From: TMP-86 sp046347195
GTDB taxonomy: Bacteria > Pseudomonadota > Gammaproteobacteria > Steroidobacterales > Steroidobacteraceae
Assembly (NCBI GenBank): GCA_046347195.1
Contig: JAXMGQ010000014.1
Coordinates: 31,139-95,138, forward strand
Length of the DNA: 64,000 nt
Direction of reading: 5' to 3'
The translations under genes were made by a program, and so were the position numbers. The notes under the pieces were generated by a model. It had not been told where the DNA came from. It searched no databases and worked only from the letters and a program-made list of their open reading frames with translations. This document shows positions 8,696-17,352 of the stretch, in pieces. Position 1 is the first letter of the stretch. Each line of letters opens with the position of its first letter.

Positions 8696-9468
8696 GCCGG
8701 GGCAGCACCCCCGCGGCCGCGTCGCCGGATCCTGCGATACAGCCACAGCGCGGGTCCGGACAGTGCATACGTGCCGAACAGGGTGAGCAGCGCCACGGGG
8801 GGATGCGTGGCGATGATCGCAAAGGCCACGGGCACGAGGATGATGTAGGCAAACTTCACGCGTGCGCCGGCATCCACCTTCTTGAAGCTGTTGAAGGAGA
8901 ACCTGCTGACCATCAGCGCGCCCGCGATCGCGGTCACGAGGAAGGCGACGACCAGTTCTGGCAGTCCGACGCTCGTCTCCGCCTGGCTCACGAGCCAGAT
9001 GAACGCGGCGACGATGGCGGCGGCCGAAGGGCTCGGCAACCCTTCGAAGTAGTTCTTGTCCTGCACCGCGCTGCGGGAGTTGAATCGCGCCAGGCGCAAG
9101 CCCGCGGCCGCGGCGTAGAAGAAGCACGCCAGCCAGCCGAAACGCCGCCACAAGGGCCCATACTCGGTGATGCGTGCCACACCCCACTGGTAGGTGACGA
9201 TGGCCGGCGCAAGTCCGAAGGACACCATGTCGGAGAGGCTGTCGTACTCCTTGCCGAAGGGACTCTCGGTGTGCGTCCAGCGGGCGACGCGGCCGTCGAG
9301 TCCGTCGAACACCATGGCGACGAACACGGCGATGGCGGCCTTTTCGAACTGATACTCGATGGCCGCGACCATCGCGTAGAAGCCGGAGAACATGGCGGCG
9401 GAGGTCAGCAGGTTGGGCAACCAGTAGACCCCGCGCGGGCGGCTCTCTCTATCCTCTGCCTCGTTCAT
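8692..9468 (-). CDS. pssA: CDP-diacylglycerol--serine O-phosphatidyltransferase
   Basis: 258-residue multi-spanning membrane enzyme making phosphatidylserine. The CDP-alcohol phosphotransferase motif is present as DGLDGRVARWTHTESPFGKEYDSLSD, split by the expected spacing, near residues 55-80. About seven hydrophobic segments follow. The start at ATG 9468 avoids an eight-residue polar extension. It is divergent from proS with only 44 bp between them, so the promoters overlap. Confidence 0.92.
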   Translation of the reverse strand: MNEAEDRESRPRGVYWLPNLLTSAAMFSGFYAMVAAIEYQFEKAAIAVFVAMVFDGLDGRVARWTHTESPFGKEYDSLSDMVSFGLAPAIVTYQWGVARITEYGPLWRRFGWLACFFYAAAAGLRLARFNSRSAVQDKNYFEGLPSPSAAAIVAAFIWLVSQAETSVGLPELVVAFLVTAIAGALMVSRFSFNSFKKVDAGARVKFAYIILVPVAFAIIATHPPVALLTLFGTYALSGPALWLYRRIRRRGRGGAAPA

Positions 9469-9491
9469 GCGCCGACCATGATAGCAGGGCA

Positions 9492-9505
9492 CCTCATGTA
9501 AGATA
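9492..9505 (+). promoter_or_regulatory. Candidate -10 region of proS (motif shared with purM)
   Basis: CCTCATGTAAGATA lies just before proS, and the near-identical CCTCATGTAAAATA lies upstream of purM at 15579-15592 (13 of 14 bases match). The hexamers TAAGAT and TAAAAT resemble sigma-70 -10 boxes. No convincing -35 hexamer is visible at either site. If used here, the transcript would have almost no leader. This is inference from sequence alone. Confidence 0.25.
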
Positions 9506-9512
9506 GCGGCCC

Positions 9513-11225
9513 ATGCGATTCAGCCAGTACCCCATCGCCTCCCTCAAGGAAGTGCCCGCCGACGCCGAAGTCGTCAGCCATCAACTCATGCTTCGCGCGG
9601 GGCTCATCCGCCGCCTCGCCGCCGGCATCTACACCTGGATGCCCCTGGGCCTTCGCGTGCTGCGCAAGGTCGAGACCATCGTCCGCGAGGAAATGGACCG
9701 CGCCGGCGCGCTGGAACTCTCCATGCCCACCATCCAGCCCGCCGAGCTGTGGAGCGAGTCCGGCCGGCTGTCCGCCTACGGGCCGGAACTGCTGCGCCTG
9801 AAGGACCGGCACGATCGCCCCTTCGTGTACGGTCCCACGCACGAGGAAGTCATCACCGACATCGCGCGGCGCGAGCTGCGCAGCTACAAGCAATTGCCGG
9901 TGAACTTCTACCAGATCCAGAGCAAGTTCCGCGACGAGATCCGCCCGCGATTCGGCGTGATGCGCGCGCGCGAGTTCCTGATGAAGGATGCCTACTCCTT
10001 CCATCTCGACGAGGCGGGACTGGCCGAAGGCTACCGGCTGATGTACGAGGCGTACACGCGCATCTTCACGCGCCTGCAGCTCACCTTCCGGGCGGTGCAG
10101 GCCGATGCCGGCAGCATCGGCGGCAGCATCACGCATGAGTTCCACGTGCTCGCCGATTCCGGCGAGGACGCCATCGCCTTCTCCGACGCAGGCGATTACG
10201 CCGCCAACGTGGAGCTCGCTCCGGTGGTGCTGCGCGAACCCAACCGGCCGGCGCCGGGCCAGGCGCTCGCGAAGGTGCACACGCCGGCGGCGAAGACCAT
10301 CGCCGACGTTGCGGCCATGCTGAAGGTGGAACCCACGCAGTGCCTGAAGACCCTGCTGGTCGATGGCAGCGATGGCGGTGTCGTGGCGCTGATCCTGCGC
10401 GGAGACCACGAGCTCAATGCCGTCAAGGCGCAGAAGCTTCCGGGCATCGCCGACCCGCTGAAGATGGCCTCCGCCGAGCGCGTCCGGCAGGCCAGCGGCA
10501 GCGAGCCCGGCTCGATCGGTCCCGTGGGCTTCAAGGGCCGGGTGCTCGTCGACCAGGCGGCCGCCCAGGTGGCGGACTTCGTCTGCGGCGCCAACGACAA
10601 GGATTACCACCTCACCGGCGTCAACTGGGGCCGTGACCTGCCCGAGCCGCAGGTCGCCGACCTGCGCAACGTGGTGGCGGGCGACCCGAGCCCGGATGGC
10701 GCGGGATCCTTGCGCATCGCGCGCGGCATCGAGGTGGGCCACGTGTTCCAGCTCGGACGCAAGTACAGCCACTCGATGCAGGCGACCGTGCTCGATGAAC
10801 AGAGCCGTCCCGTCGAGATGTTCATGGGCTGCTATGGCATCGGCATCACGCGCATCGTGGCGGCGGCCATCGAGCAGAACAACGACGCCGCCGGCATCAT
10901 CTGGCCCGATGCCATCGCTCCCTTCCAGGTGGTGCTCGTGCCCATGAACTACCAGAAATCGGCGCAGGTCCGCGAGGTCGCCGACCGGCTGTACACGGAC
11001 CTGTGGGCGGCCGGCATCGAGGTCCTGCTCGATGACCGTGACGTGCGTCCGGGCGTGAAGTTCGCGGACGCGGAATTATTGGGCATCCCCCACCGGGTGG
11101 TGGTGGGCGAGCGGGGCCTCGCGGGCGGCCAGCTCGAGTATCGTCATCGCCGCGCCAGCGAATCCTCCGACCTGCCGCTGGCCGAGGCCGTGCAGTCGCT
11201 GCGCGCAAAGCTCGGAGCCCGCTGA
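9513..11225 (+). CDS. proS: Prolyl-tRNA synthetase (bacterial type with editing domain)
   Basis: 570 residues, the usual length of the bacterial-type enzyme. Class II motif 2 (KFRDEIRPRFGVMRAREFLMKDAYSF, in two parts around residue 145) and motif 3 (MGCYGIGITRIVAA, near 435) are intact. Between them an INS editing domain (about 225-390) hydrolyses Ala-tRNA(Pro). The anticodon-binding domain is at the C-terminus. It is followed 15 bp later by a lytic transglycosylase gene. Confidence 0.96.
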   Translation: MRFSQYPIASLKEVPADAEVVSHQLMLRAGLIRRLAAGIYTWMPLGLRVLRKVETIVREEMDRAGALELSMPTIQPAELWSESGRLSAYGPELLRLKDRHDRPFVYGPTHEEVITDIARRELRSYKQLPVNFYQIQSKFRDEIRPRFGVMRAREFLMKDAYSFHLDEAGLAEGYRLMYEAYTRIFTRLQLTFRAVQADAGSIGGSITHEFHVLADSGEDAIAFSDAGDYAANVELAPVVLREPNRPAPGQALAKVHTPAAKTIADVAAMLKVEPTQCLKTLLVDGSDGGVVALILRGDHELNAVKAQKLPGIADPLKMASAERVRQASGSEPGSIGPVGFKGRVLVDQAAAQVADFVCGANDKDYHLTGVNWGRDLPEPQVADLRNVVAGDPSPDGAGSLRIARGIEVGHVFQLGRKYSHSMQATVLDEQSRPVEMFMGCYGIGITRIVAAAIEQNNDAAGIIWPDAIAPFQVVLVPMNYQKSAQVREVADRLYTDLWAAGIEVLLDDRDVRPGVKFADAELLGIPHRVVVGERGLAGGQLEYRHRRASESSDLPLAEAVQSLRAKLGAR

Positions 11226-11240
11226 AGCGCCGGAGGCCGC

Positions 11241-11843
11241 TTGAGCCACGACAAGGTCCGCGTCCATCGCCTGCCGCTCCTGGCATGCCTGCTCGGCGCC
11301 GTCGCATTGCTGGCCGGCGTTCGCGTCCCGGCGGCCGAAGCGCAGCACGAGCTCGAGCTCAAGGGACTGCTGCAGAAGGTCATCGACGAGGCGGACTGCT
11401 TCACGGACAAATACGAAGCCATCGTCTGGTACAAGGTGATGGAACCCCGGCTGCAGCGCTTCGTGCCCTCGCACGCGCGCCGCATCGAGATCCTGGACCG
11501 GGTCTGGTGCGAGGCACGTCGCGATGCGAAGGTGCACCTGCCCCCGGACCTCGTGATGGCGCTGATCGAAGTGGAGAGCCGCTTCGACCCGTGGGCGGTA
11601 TCCCACGCCGGCGCCGTCGGGCTGATGCAGGTCATGCCGTTCTGGCCGCGCCAGCTCGGTGTGCAGAACCAGCTCGTGCGCATCGCCCCCAACATCCGCA
11701 TGGGCTGCGAGATCCTGCGCTACTACCTGCGGGTCGAGCGCGGCGACACGGTCCGTGCGCTGGCGCGCTACAACGGGAGCCTCGGCCGCAACACGTATCC
11801 GGCGCTGGTGATGTCGCGCTGGCAGCACGCCTGGCGCTTCTGA
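11241..11843 (+). CDS. Lytic murein transglycosylase, SLT domain
   Basis: 200 residues: an N-terminal hydrophobic signal segment (LPLLACLLGAVALLAG), then a soluble SLT domain. The catalytic Glu is in ALIEVESRFDPWAVS, followed by GAVGLMQVMPFW, the Goose-lysozyme-like AxGLMQ motif. The domain cleaves peptidoglycan glycan strands with 1,6-anhydro formation. The start is TTG with GGAGG upstream, 15 bp after proS, so it is probably co-transcribed. It is short for the family, with no LysM or DUF3393 region. Confidence 0.87.
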   Translation: MSHDKVRVHRLPLLACLLGAVALLAGVRVPAAEAQHELELKGLLQKVIDEADCFTDKYEAIVWYKVMEPRLQRFVPSHARRIEILDRVWCEARRDAKVHLPPDLVMALIEVESRFDPWAVSHAGAVGLMQVMPFWPRQLGVQNQLVRIAPNIRMGCEILRYYLRVERGDTVRALARYNGSLGRNTYPALVMSRWQHAWRF

Positions 11844-11862
11844 TCCGGCGGCCGGGCGGTTC

Positions 11863-12153
11863 TCAGTGCTGGCCGGCGGCCGTGTTCTGCGCGTTGGCGA
11901 GCGCCGCGGAAGCGCGCCGCTTGGCTTCGAGCGCCGCCAGCCGCGCACGCGTGTAATGCTCGAGCTGCAGGTCCTGTTCCGCCTTCTGGATGGCGGCCTG
12001 TGCGGCGTTGAGATCAACCGGCGCATGCTCCGCCGCCCCGGCGGCCCGCGCCGCCGCGATGGCCTGGCGCGCATCGCTCATTTCCTGCACCGGCGCGCCC
12101 TTGCAGCCCACTAACGGGGAGAGGCAGGCGAGCAACATGAGGCGCTTCCACAT
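11863..12153 (-). CDS. Small lipoprotein with DUF4398-like helical domain
   Basis: 96 residues. A type II signal peptide ends in a lipobox (LSPLVGC), so the mature protein starts at a lipidated Cys. The rest is Ala-rich helix with heptad character (DARQAIAAARAAG..., AALEAKRRASAAL), as in DUF4398 lipoproteins. The ATG at 12153 is preferred to an upstream TTG because it gives a clean signal peptide. It converges on the transglycosylase gene. Confidence 0.7.
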   Translation of the reverse strand: MWKRLMLLACLSPLVGCKGAPVQEMSDARQAIAAARAAGAAEHAPVDLNAAQAAIQKAEQDLQLEHYTRARLAALEAKRRASAALANAQNTAAGQH

Positions 12154-12293
12154 GGTCTGCGCGGACACTAACAACAGGGCGAAAGGCCGTCAAACGCGGA
12201 AATCACGCTAGAATGGCGTCCGCACGAGGCGCAGGCGTTGCGCGCGCGCGTCAGGTTCCCAATGCCTCCGGATTTTTCACGAGCGGGACGCCC

Positions 12294-12905
12294 ATGTCCG
12301 AGATCCTCGTTCTGTATTATTCCCGCCATGGCAGCACGGCGGAACTTGCCCGCCAGGTGTGCCGCGGGGTCGAATCCGTGACCGGCATGACCGCCCGCCT
12401 GCGCACCGTCCCGGCGGTCACCGCCACCACCGAAGTCCGGGAGCCGGCTGTTCCCGCGCAAGGTCCGCCCTACGCCAGCCATGAGGATCTCGACGCCTGC
12501 TCGGGCCTGGTGCTGGGCAGCCCGACACGATTCGGCAACATGGCCGCGCCGCTCAAGTACTTCCTCGATGGCACCGCGAGCCTGTGGATGTCCTCGGCGC
12601 TCGCGGGAAAACCCGCCGGCGTGTTCACCTCCACCCAGACCCTGCATGGCGGCCAGGAATCCACCCTGCTCACCATGATGCTGCCGCTGCTCCATCACGG
12701 CATGTACCTGGTCGGCCTGCCCTTCAGCGAACCGGCACTCTCCGCCACCACGCATGGCGGCACTCCCTATGGCGCCAGCCACGTGGCGGGAACCACCGGG
12801 GCCGGGCGGCTGGAGCCTGCCGAGGCGGAGCTGGCGCGCGCGCTGGGTGCGCGCGTGGCGGCACTCGCAGCGCGGCTCGGTTCGAGCCGCTCCCCGCAGA
12901 CATGA
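12294..12905 (+). CDS. wrbA: NAD(P)H:quinone oxidoreductase, WrbA type
   Basis: 203-residue flavodoxin-fold enzyme. The FMN phosphate loop is YYSRHGSTAELA near the N-terminus. The segments SPTRFGNMAAPLKYFLDG and TSTQTLHGGQESTLL are WrbA signatures, and the C-terminal region has THGGTPYGASHVAG. It performs two-electron quinone reduction, protecting against redox cycling. The start at ATG 12294 excludes a 27-residue Arg-rich extension. The stop overlaps the ATG of the DUF2069 gene. A TAGAAT hexamer at 12209-12214 may be its -10 box, but no -35 is evident. Confidence 0.92.
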   Translation: MSEILVLYYSRHGSTAELARQVCRGVESVTGMTARLRTVPAVTATTEVREPAVPAQGPPYASHEDLDACSGLVLGSPTRFGNMAAPLKYFLDGTASLWMSSALAGKPAGVFTSTQTLHGGQESTLLTMMLPLLHHGMYLVGLPFSEPALSATTHGGTPYGASHVAGTTGAGRLEPAEAELARALGARVAALAARLGSSRSPQT

Positions 12906-13267
12906 CCCCCTCGCGCGCGCGCGCGACCTGCATCATCCTGTGGGCCCTGCTGTGCCTGAGCCTTCTCGGCTGGTACCTCGCGGGTTATCCCGGCTGGCTG
13001 TGCCTGCTCGCCACGCTGCCGCTGCTCGCACCCCTGAACGGACTCATCCGCGGGCATCGCTACACCTTCGCGTGGGCCAGCCTGTTCACCATTCCTTACC
13101 TCGCGTTCGCCCTCACCGAGATGCTCGCGAACCCGGCGGCCAGGCGGGTCGCGGCCGTGACCTTGATGCTGGTGTTCGCGTGGTTCTGTTCGCTGGTGAT
13201 CTACCTGCGCGTGTCGCGGGCCGCAACGCGCGGCGCAACCCCGGGCGCCCGGCCCGGCGCAACTTGA
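12902..13267 (+). CDS. DUF2069 integral membrane protein
   Basis: 121 residues with four hydrophobic segments (around 8-30, 33-45, 55-75 and 85-105) and a basic, Ala/Gly-rich C-terminal tail. This matches the DUF2069 family, which in gammaproteobacteria sits next to wrbA. The ATG overlaps the wrbA stop. Its function is unknown. It converges with hda, with 27 bp between the stops. Confidence 0.8.
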   Translation: MTPSRARATCIILWALLCLSLLGWYLAGYPGWLCLLATLPLLAPLNGLIRGHRYTFAWASLFTIPYLAFALTEMLANPAARRVAAVTLMLVFAWFCSLVIYLRVSRAATRGATPGARPGAT

Positions 13268-13294
13268 GCGCGGTGCGCCCCCGCGCGCATCCCT

Positions 13295-13960
13295 TCAGGG
13301 CAACTTCAAAGCATCGCGCACGAAGGGCACGGTCAGCCGGCGCTGCGCGACCAGCGACGCCTCGTCCAGGGCATCCACCAGATCGAACAGCGTTCGCTGG
13401 TCGCGTGGCATCCGCCGCAGCAGGTATTCAGCCGTCTCGCGCGGCAGTTCGAGGCCGCGCGCCTCGGCCCGCAGCCGCAACGCCTCGATGCGTCCGGCAT
13501 CCTCCAGCAGCCGCAGCTGGTAGATGCGGCAGGCGCCGGCGCGTGAAGCCCAGTCAGGCAAGTTCCAGGGGAGCCCGCCTGGTGCGAGCCTTGCGGCGAA
13601 CACCAGCCGGCAACGGGTTTCCAGCGCGGCATTGAAGAGCCGGAACAGCGCGCGTTCCCACGCCTCCACGCCCGCGGCGCGTTCCACATCGTCGATGCAG
13701 AGCAGCGTGAGGTTCTCCAGGCCCTCGAGCGCGGCCGGCGGCAGCAGGCCATCGGCGATCGGAATGTACGCGCAAGGTCCCTCGCTCGCGGCACAGGCAG
13801 CCTGCAGCACGTGCGTCTTCCCTGAGGCGGGCGGCCCCCAGATCCACAACGGGTCGGTGCCGCTGCGCAGCGCCTCGAGCGCCTCGAGGTTGGGACCGGC
13901 GTGGAAGTTCTCGAAGACGGCGGCGGTGCGCAGCCGTACACCGAGCGGCAACTGCTTCAC
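13295..13960 (-). CDS. hda: DnaA regulatory inactivator Hda
   Basis: 221-residue AAA+ protein related to DnaA domain III. Walker A is GPPASGKTH near residues 42-50, Walker B is LLCIDDVE, and the C-terminal DQRTLFDLVDALDEASL is shared with Hda. It promotes DnaA-ATP hydrolysis on the sliding clamp after initiation. The N-terminal MKQLPLGVRLR carries a QLPLGV stretch, matching the clamp-binding motif of Hda (QL-rich). GTG start overlapping the pgsA stop (GTGA). Confidence 0.88.
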   Translation of the reverse strand: MKQLPLGVRLRTAAVFENFHAGPNLEALEALRSGTDPLWIWGPPASGKTHVLQAACAASEGPCAYIPIADGLLPPAALEGLENLTLLCIDDVERAAGVEAWERALFRLFNAALETRCRLVFAARLAPGGLPWNLPDWASRAGACRIYQLRLLEDAGRIEALRLRAEARGLELPRETAEYLLRRMPRDQRTLFDLVDALDEASLVAQRRLTVPFVRDALKLP

Positions 13961-14520
13961 CGCGTCGCTCCGGCGCCACGCAACGCATCACGAGCACGCA
14001 GCGAGTAGGTCTTCACGTAGTCGAAGCCGCTGACCACGGTCATGACCAGCATCGCCGCGCCGCAGGCCGTCGCCGCCCAGCGGGGCGGCACCGAGAAGGC
14101 TTCCCGGCAGATGATCACCAGCACGAATCCGAGCTGGCAGGCCGTGTTGATCTTGCTCGAGAGCCGGGGGACGATCTTCACCGGGCCGACGACCAGCCGG
14201 TAGGCGAGCGCGCCGGAGACGATCACGAGATCCCGCAGCACCGCCAGCAGCACCAGCCACAGGGGCACGAGGTCGAGCAGCGCCAGGGTGACGAGCACCG
14301 TCACCAGCAGCACCTTGTCGGCCAGCGGATCGAGGAAGGCGCCGAGGTCGGTCTGCCAGCCGAAGCGCTTGGCGAGGAAGCCGTCGGCGCCGTCGGAGAC
14401 CGCCGCTGCCGCGAACAGCCACAGGGTTGCCGCCGGATCGTCATGAAGCAGGGTCCAGGCGATCGGCACCACCAGTGCCAGTCGCGCCAGGCAGATCGCA
14501 TTGGGGATCTGGCGCAGCAC
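13957..14520 (-). CDS. pgsA: CDP-alcohol phosphatidyltransferase, PgsA-like
   Basis: 187 residues, multi-spanning. The CDP-alcohol motif appears as SDGADGFLAKRFGW followed by GAFLDPLADK. It most resembles CDP-diacylglycerol--glycerol-3-phosphate 3-phosphatidyltransferase, the first committed step to phosphatidylglycerol. GTG start. It is sandwiched in the conserved order DUF2066-pgsA-hda opposite purM. A second PgsA elsewhere in the genome cannot be excluded. Confidence 0.82.
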   Translation of the reverse strand: MLRQIPNAICLARLALVVPIAWTLLHDDPAATLWLFAAAAVSDGADGFLAKRFGWQTDLGAFLDPLADKVLLVTVLVTLALLDLVPLWLVLLAVLRDLVIVSGALAYRLVVGPVKIVPRLSSKINTACQLGFVLVIICREAFSVPPRWAATACGAAMLVMTVVSGFDYVKTYSLRARDALRGAGATR

Positions 14521-14532
14521 GGGCGCGAAGGG

Positions 14533-15558
14533 TCAGGGCGCAGCGCGGTAGCGGGGTACTCCGTCGGGGCCGGAGCCGATGGGCGCGAGCCGGCCATCCT
14601 GGCTCAGCACCCGCTGCAGGGGCTCGAGGCCGCCGCGCGCCACCACGCGAAGATGCAGCGTATCGTTGTCGAAGCCGATGACGCTCACATGCGAGAGCTG
14701 CGTCAGCGATTCGAGGTAGGTTTGCACGCTCGCGTAGGTGGCCAGGCTCGACACCCCCGTGACCGCAAGGTCGATGGGCGCGCTCGCACCGGTCGCCGCA
14801 TAGATGCTGGCATAGGTGTCGGCGACGCGTTCGATCCCCTCGGCAGCTCCGGAGTACTCTGCGCTGCGCCCCTGGAAGAGGAACACCCAGCGCACATTGC
14901 TCCCGGAGCGCGAATCGGCTGCCCGCCCGATGAGCACGCCGGCGGCCCCGAGTCGCTTCGAGGGATCGGCGAGTGAGCTGGGAGCATCCTGCGCGAGGCT
15001 GGCATAGCTGACCCCGAGCCGCTGGGCATCTGCCGGCGACGGCCACAGCAGCGGCGCGCCGCGATTGGCGGCCTGGGCGTCGAGCGCGCGGCGCAGCTCG
15101 GAAGCATCCTCACGGGTCAGCACCGTGCCGCCGCCCTTGCCATCCGGCACCGCGAGCCAGAGGAGCGTGGCGGGACGGTCCCGGCCCCACAGCGGCAGGC
15201 CGTTCTGCGTGAGCCAGCGCTCGATCGCCGGTCCGTCGAAGGCCACCCAGATCTGGTTACCCGCGCCGGCCCGGTACTGCTGCATGTAGCGGCGCGCGCT
15301 GGAAACCAGCGGGGCAAGCGCCGCATCCTGCGCCGCGGAGCGGCGCCCCGTGACCTTGACGAGAACCGCCCGCATCGCCGCCTGGAACGCATTCGACAGG
15401 CCCGCCTCGGAGCGGTCCGGCGCGGCCACCGCCGACTGGTACAGGTCCGCGAGCACCACCGCCCTTGCCTCGTGCGGCGCCAGCAGCGTGGCCGCCAGAG
15501 CCAACAGGAGCACCGTCGCGAGCCGCCGTCCCGCACCGAAAAGCGTCAAAGTGATCAT
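14533..15558 (-). CDS. DUF2066 secreted protein
   Basis: 341 residues starting with a signal peptide (MITLTLFGAGRRLATVLLLALAATLL in two parts, cut near AARA/EARA-V). The body matches DUF2066 proteins found upstream of hda in gammaproteobacteria, with VLVKVTGRR near the N-terminus and a C-terminal domain with LTQLSHVSVIGFDND. Function unknown; probably periplasmic. The start at ATG 15558 gives the signal peptide directly, unlike the earlier in-frame codon. Divergent from purM. Confidence 0.8.
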   Translation of the reverse strand: MITLTLFGAGRRLATVLLLALAATLLAPHEARAVVLADLYQSAVAAPDRSEAGLSNAFQAAMRAVLVKVTGRRSAAQDAALAPLVSSARRYMQQYRAGAGNQIWVAFDGPAIERWLTQNGLPLWGRDRPATLLWLAVPDGKGGGTVLTREDASELRRALDAQAANRGAPLLWPSPADAQRLGVSYASLAQDAPSSLADPSKRLGAAGVLIGRAADSRSGSNVRWVFLFQGRSAEYSGAAEGIERVADTYASIYAATGASAPIDLAVTGVSSLATYASVQTYLESLTQLSHVSVIGFDNDTLHLRVVARGGLEPLQRVLSQDGRLAPIGSGPDGVPRYRAAP

Positions 15559-15578
15559 GGGGTTAGCCGGAAGTTTCG

Positions 15579-15592
15579 CCTCATGTAAAATA
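15579..15592 (+). promoter_or_regulatory. Candidate -10 region of purM
   Basis: CCTCATGTAAAATA, with hexamer TAAAAT about 70 bp before the purM ATG, in the 103-bp gap divergent from the DUF2066 gene. It repeats the motif before proS. No clear -35 was found. Confidence 0.3.
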
Positions 15593-15661
15593 CCACAGCT
15601 TGCCCTCCTGCCGCCGCGTTGCGTCGAGCAATGCGCAGGCTCGCTCATCAAGGGACAGCGC

Positions 15662-16693
15662 ATGACCAGCACACCTTCCGTGACCTATCGCGATGCGGGC
15701 GTCGACATCGACGCCGGCGATGAACTCGTCGAGCGCATCAAGCCGCTCGTCAGGAAAAGCACCCGGCCGGAAGTGCTCGGCGGGCTGGGCGGTTTCGGCG
15801 CCTGCGTCGAGATTCCCATGGAGCGCTACCGTCGTCCCGTGCTGGTCTCGGGCACCGATGGCGTGGGCACGAAGCTGCGGCTGGCCATCGACCATCAGGG
15901 TCATGACACCGTCGGCATCGACCTGGTCGCCATGTGCGTGAACGATGTGCTGGTGCAAGGCGCCGAACCGCTGTTCTTCCTCGACTACTTCGCCACGGGC
16001 AAGCTGGTGGTCGACATCGGCGAGCGGCTCATCGCCGGCATCGTCGAGGGCTGCGTGCAGGCCGGCTGCGCGCTCGTGGGCGGGGAAACCGCCGAGATGC
16101 CCGGCATGTACCATGGCGAGGACTATGACCTGGCGGGCTTCTGCGTCGGCATCGTCGAGAAGGAGCTGATGCTCGATGGCTCGCGCACGCAGGCCGGGGA
16201 CGTGGTGCTGGGCCTTCCCTCCTCGGGCCCGCATTCCAATGGCTACTCCATGATCCGGCGCATCCTGCAGGTGTCAGGCGCCGACCCGAACGCACCGGTC
16301 GACGGCGTTCCGCTGATCCGCCGGCTGCTGCAGCCCACCCGCATCTACGTGAAGCCCGTGCTGGCGCTGATCCGCGCGCTGCCCGTGCACGGCATCGCCC
16401 ACATCACCGGCGGCGGCCTCGTCGAGAACATCCCGCGGGTGATCCCGGACGGCCTGGAGGTGGTGCTTGAGCGGCGCGCCTGGGGCGAAGATCCGGTGTT
16501 CGCCTGGCTCCAGGCACAGGGCAACGTGGCGCAGGCGGAGATGTACCGGGTGTTCAACTGTGGCATCGGCATGACCATCCAGGTCGCCGCGGCGGATGCA
16601 AGCCGTGCCCTCGGCCTGCTCGAGGCCCAGGGTCAGGCCGCGTGCATCATTGGCGAGGTCCGGCGCGGGTCGCGCGGCGTCGTGATCGAGTGA
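15662..16693 (+). CDS. purM: Phosphoribosylformylglycinamidine cyclo-ligase
   Basis: 343 residues, the usual PurM length. The AIR-synthase motifs are clear: VSGTDGVGTKL near residue 62, GIDLVAMCVNDVLVQGAEPLFFLDY, and GGETAEMPGMY. It closes the imidazole ring in purine synthesis (FGAM to AIR with ATP). The ATG at 15662 matches the family N-terminus. The stop overlaps the GTG of purN, the classic purMN pair. Confidence 0.96.
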   Translation: MTSTPSVTYRDAGVDIDAGDELVERIKPLVRKSTRPEVLGGLGGFGACVEIPMERYRRPVLVSGTDGVGTKLRLAIDHQGHDTVGIDLVAMCVNDVLVQGAEPLFFLDYFATGKLVVDIGERLIAGIVEGCVQAGCALVGGETAEMPGMYHGEDYDLAGFCVGIVEKELMLDGSRTQAGDVVLGLPSSGPHSNGYSMIRRILQVSGADPNAPVDGVPLIRRLLQPTRIYVKPVLALIRALPVHGIAHITGGGLVENIPRVIPDGLEVVLERRAWGEDPVFAWLQAQGNVAQAEMYRVFNCGIGMTIQVAAADASRALGLLEAQGQAACIIGEVRRGSRGVVIE

Positions 16694-17352
16694 CGCCGGC
16701 ACCGCTGGTCATCCTGATCTCCGGGCGCGGCAGCAACATGCGCGCCCTCATCGAGGCGAGCCGCGCACCTCAGGCCGGCTATCGCGTGGTGCGCGTGCTG
16801 TCGGACAAGTCCGACGCCGGCGGACTGTCCATCGCGCGCGAGCTGGGCGTTCCTGCCGAGGCGCTGCCCGCCGCGGGTGCGGCGGACCGATCCCGCTACG
16901 ATGCCTCGCTGCGCGATGCGGTGCTCGAGTCCGCTCCCTGCCTGGTCGCGCTCGCCGGCTTCATGCGCATCCTCGGGGCTTCATTCATCGAGGCCCTGGA
17001 GGGCCGGCTGATGAACATCCACCCGTCCCTCCTGCCGCGCTACAAGGGACTGCATACGCATCGACGGGTGCTCGAGGCCGGCGATCCCGAGCATGGCGCC
17101 ACGGTCCACTACGTCAGCGAGGAACTCGATGGCGGCCCGGCGGTCCTGCAGGCAAGGGTGCAGGTCCAGCCCGGCGATGACGAAGATCGGCTTTCAGCGC
17201 GCGTTCAGGCGGTGGAACACAGGATATTCCCGCTGGCGGTGAGCTGGCATTGCACGGGGAGGCTGTGCTGGCGCAAGGGTCAGGCCATCCTCGACGGACG
17301 GCGCCTGGAGGCGCCGGTCACCTGGAATGATTCGCTAAAGGACAGTTCATGA
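16690..17352 (+). CDS. purN: Phosphoribosylglycinamide formyltransferase
   Basis: 220 residues. The formyltransferase motif NIHPSLLPRYKGLHTHRR carries the catalytic Asn and His, and GATVHYVSEELDGGP follows; the N-terminal LISGRGSNM binds GAR. It transfers a formyl group from 10-formyl-THF to GAR. The GTG start at 16690 is set by the GTGA overlap with purM. The 3' end overlaps the start of the DUF3108 gene by 4 bases. Confidence 0.95.
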   Translation: MTPAPLVILISGRGSNMRALIEASRAPQAGYRVVRVLSDKSDAGGLSIARELGVPAEALPAAGAADRSRYDASLRDAVLESAPCLVALAGFMRILGASFIEALEGRLMNIHPSLLPRYKGLHTHRRVLEAGDPEHGATVHYVSEELDGGPAVLQARVQVQPGDDEDRLSARVQAVEHRIFPLAVSWHCTGRLCWRKGQAILDGRRLEAPVTWNDSLKDSS

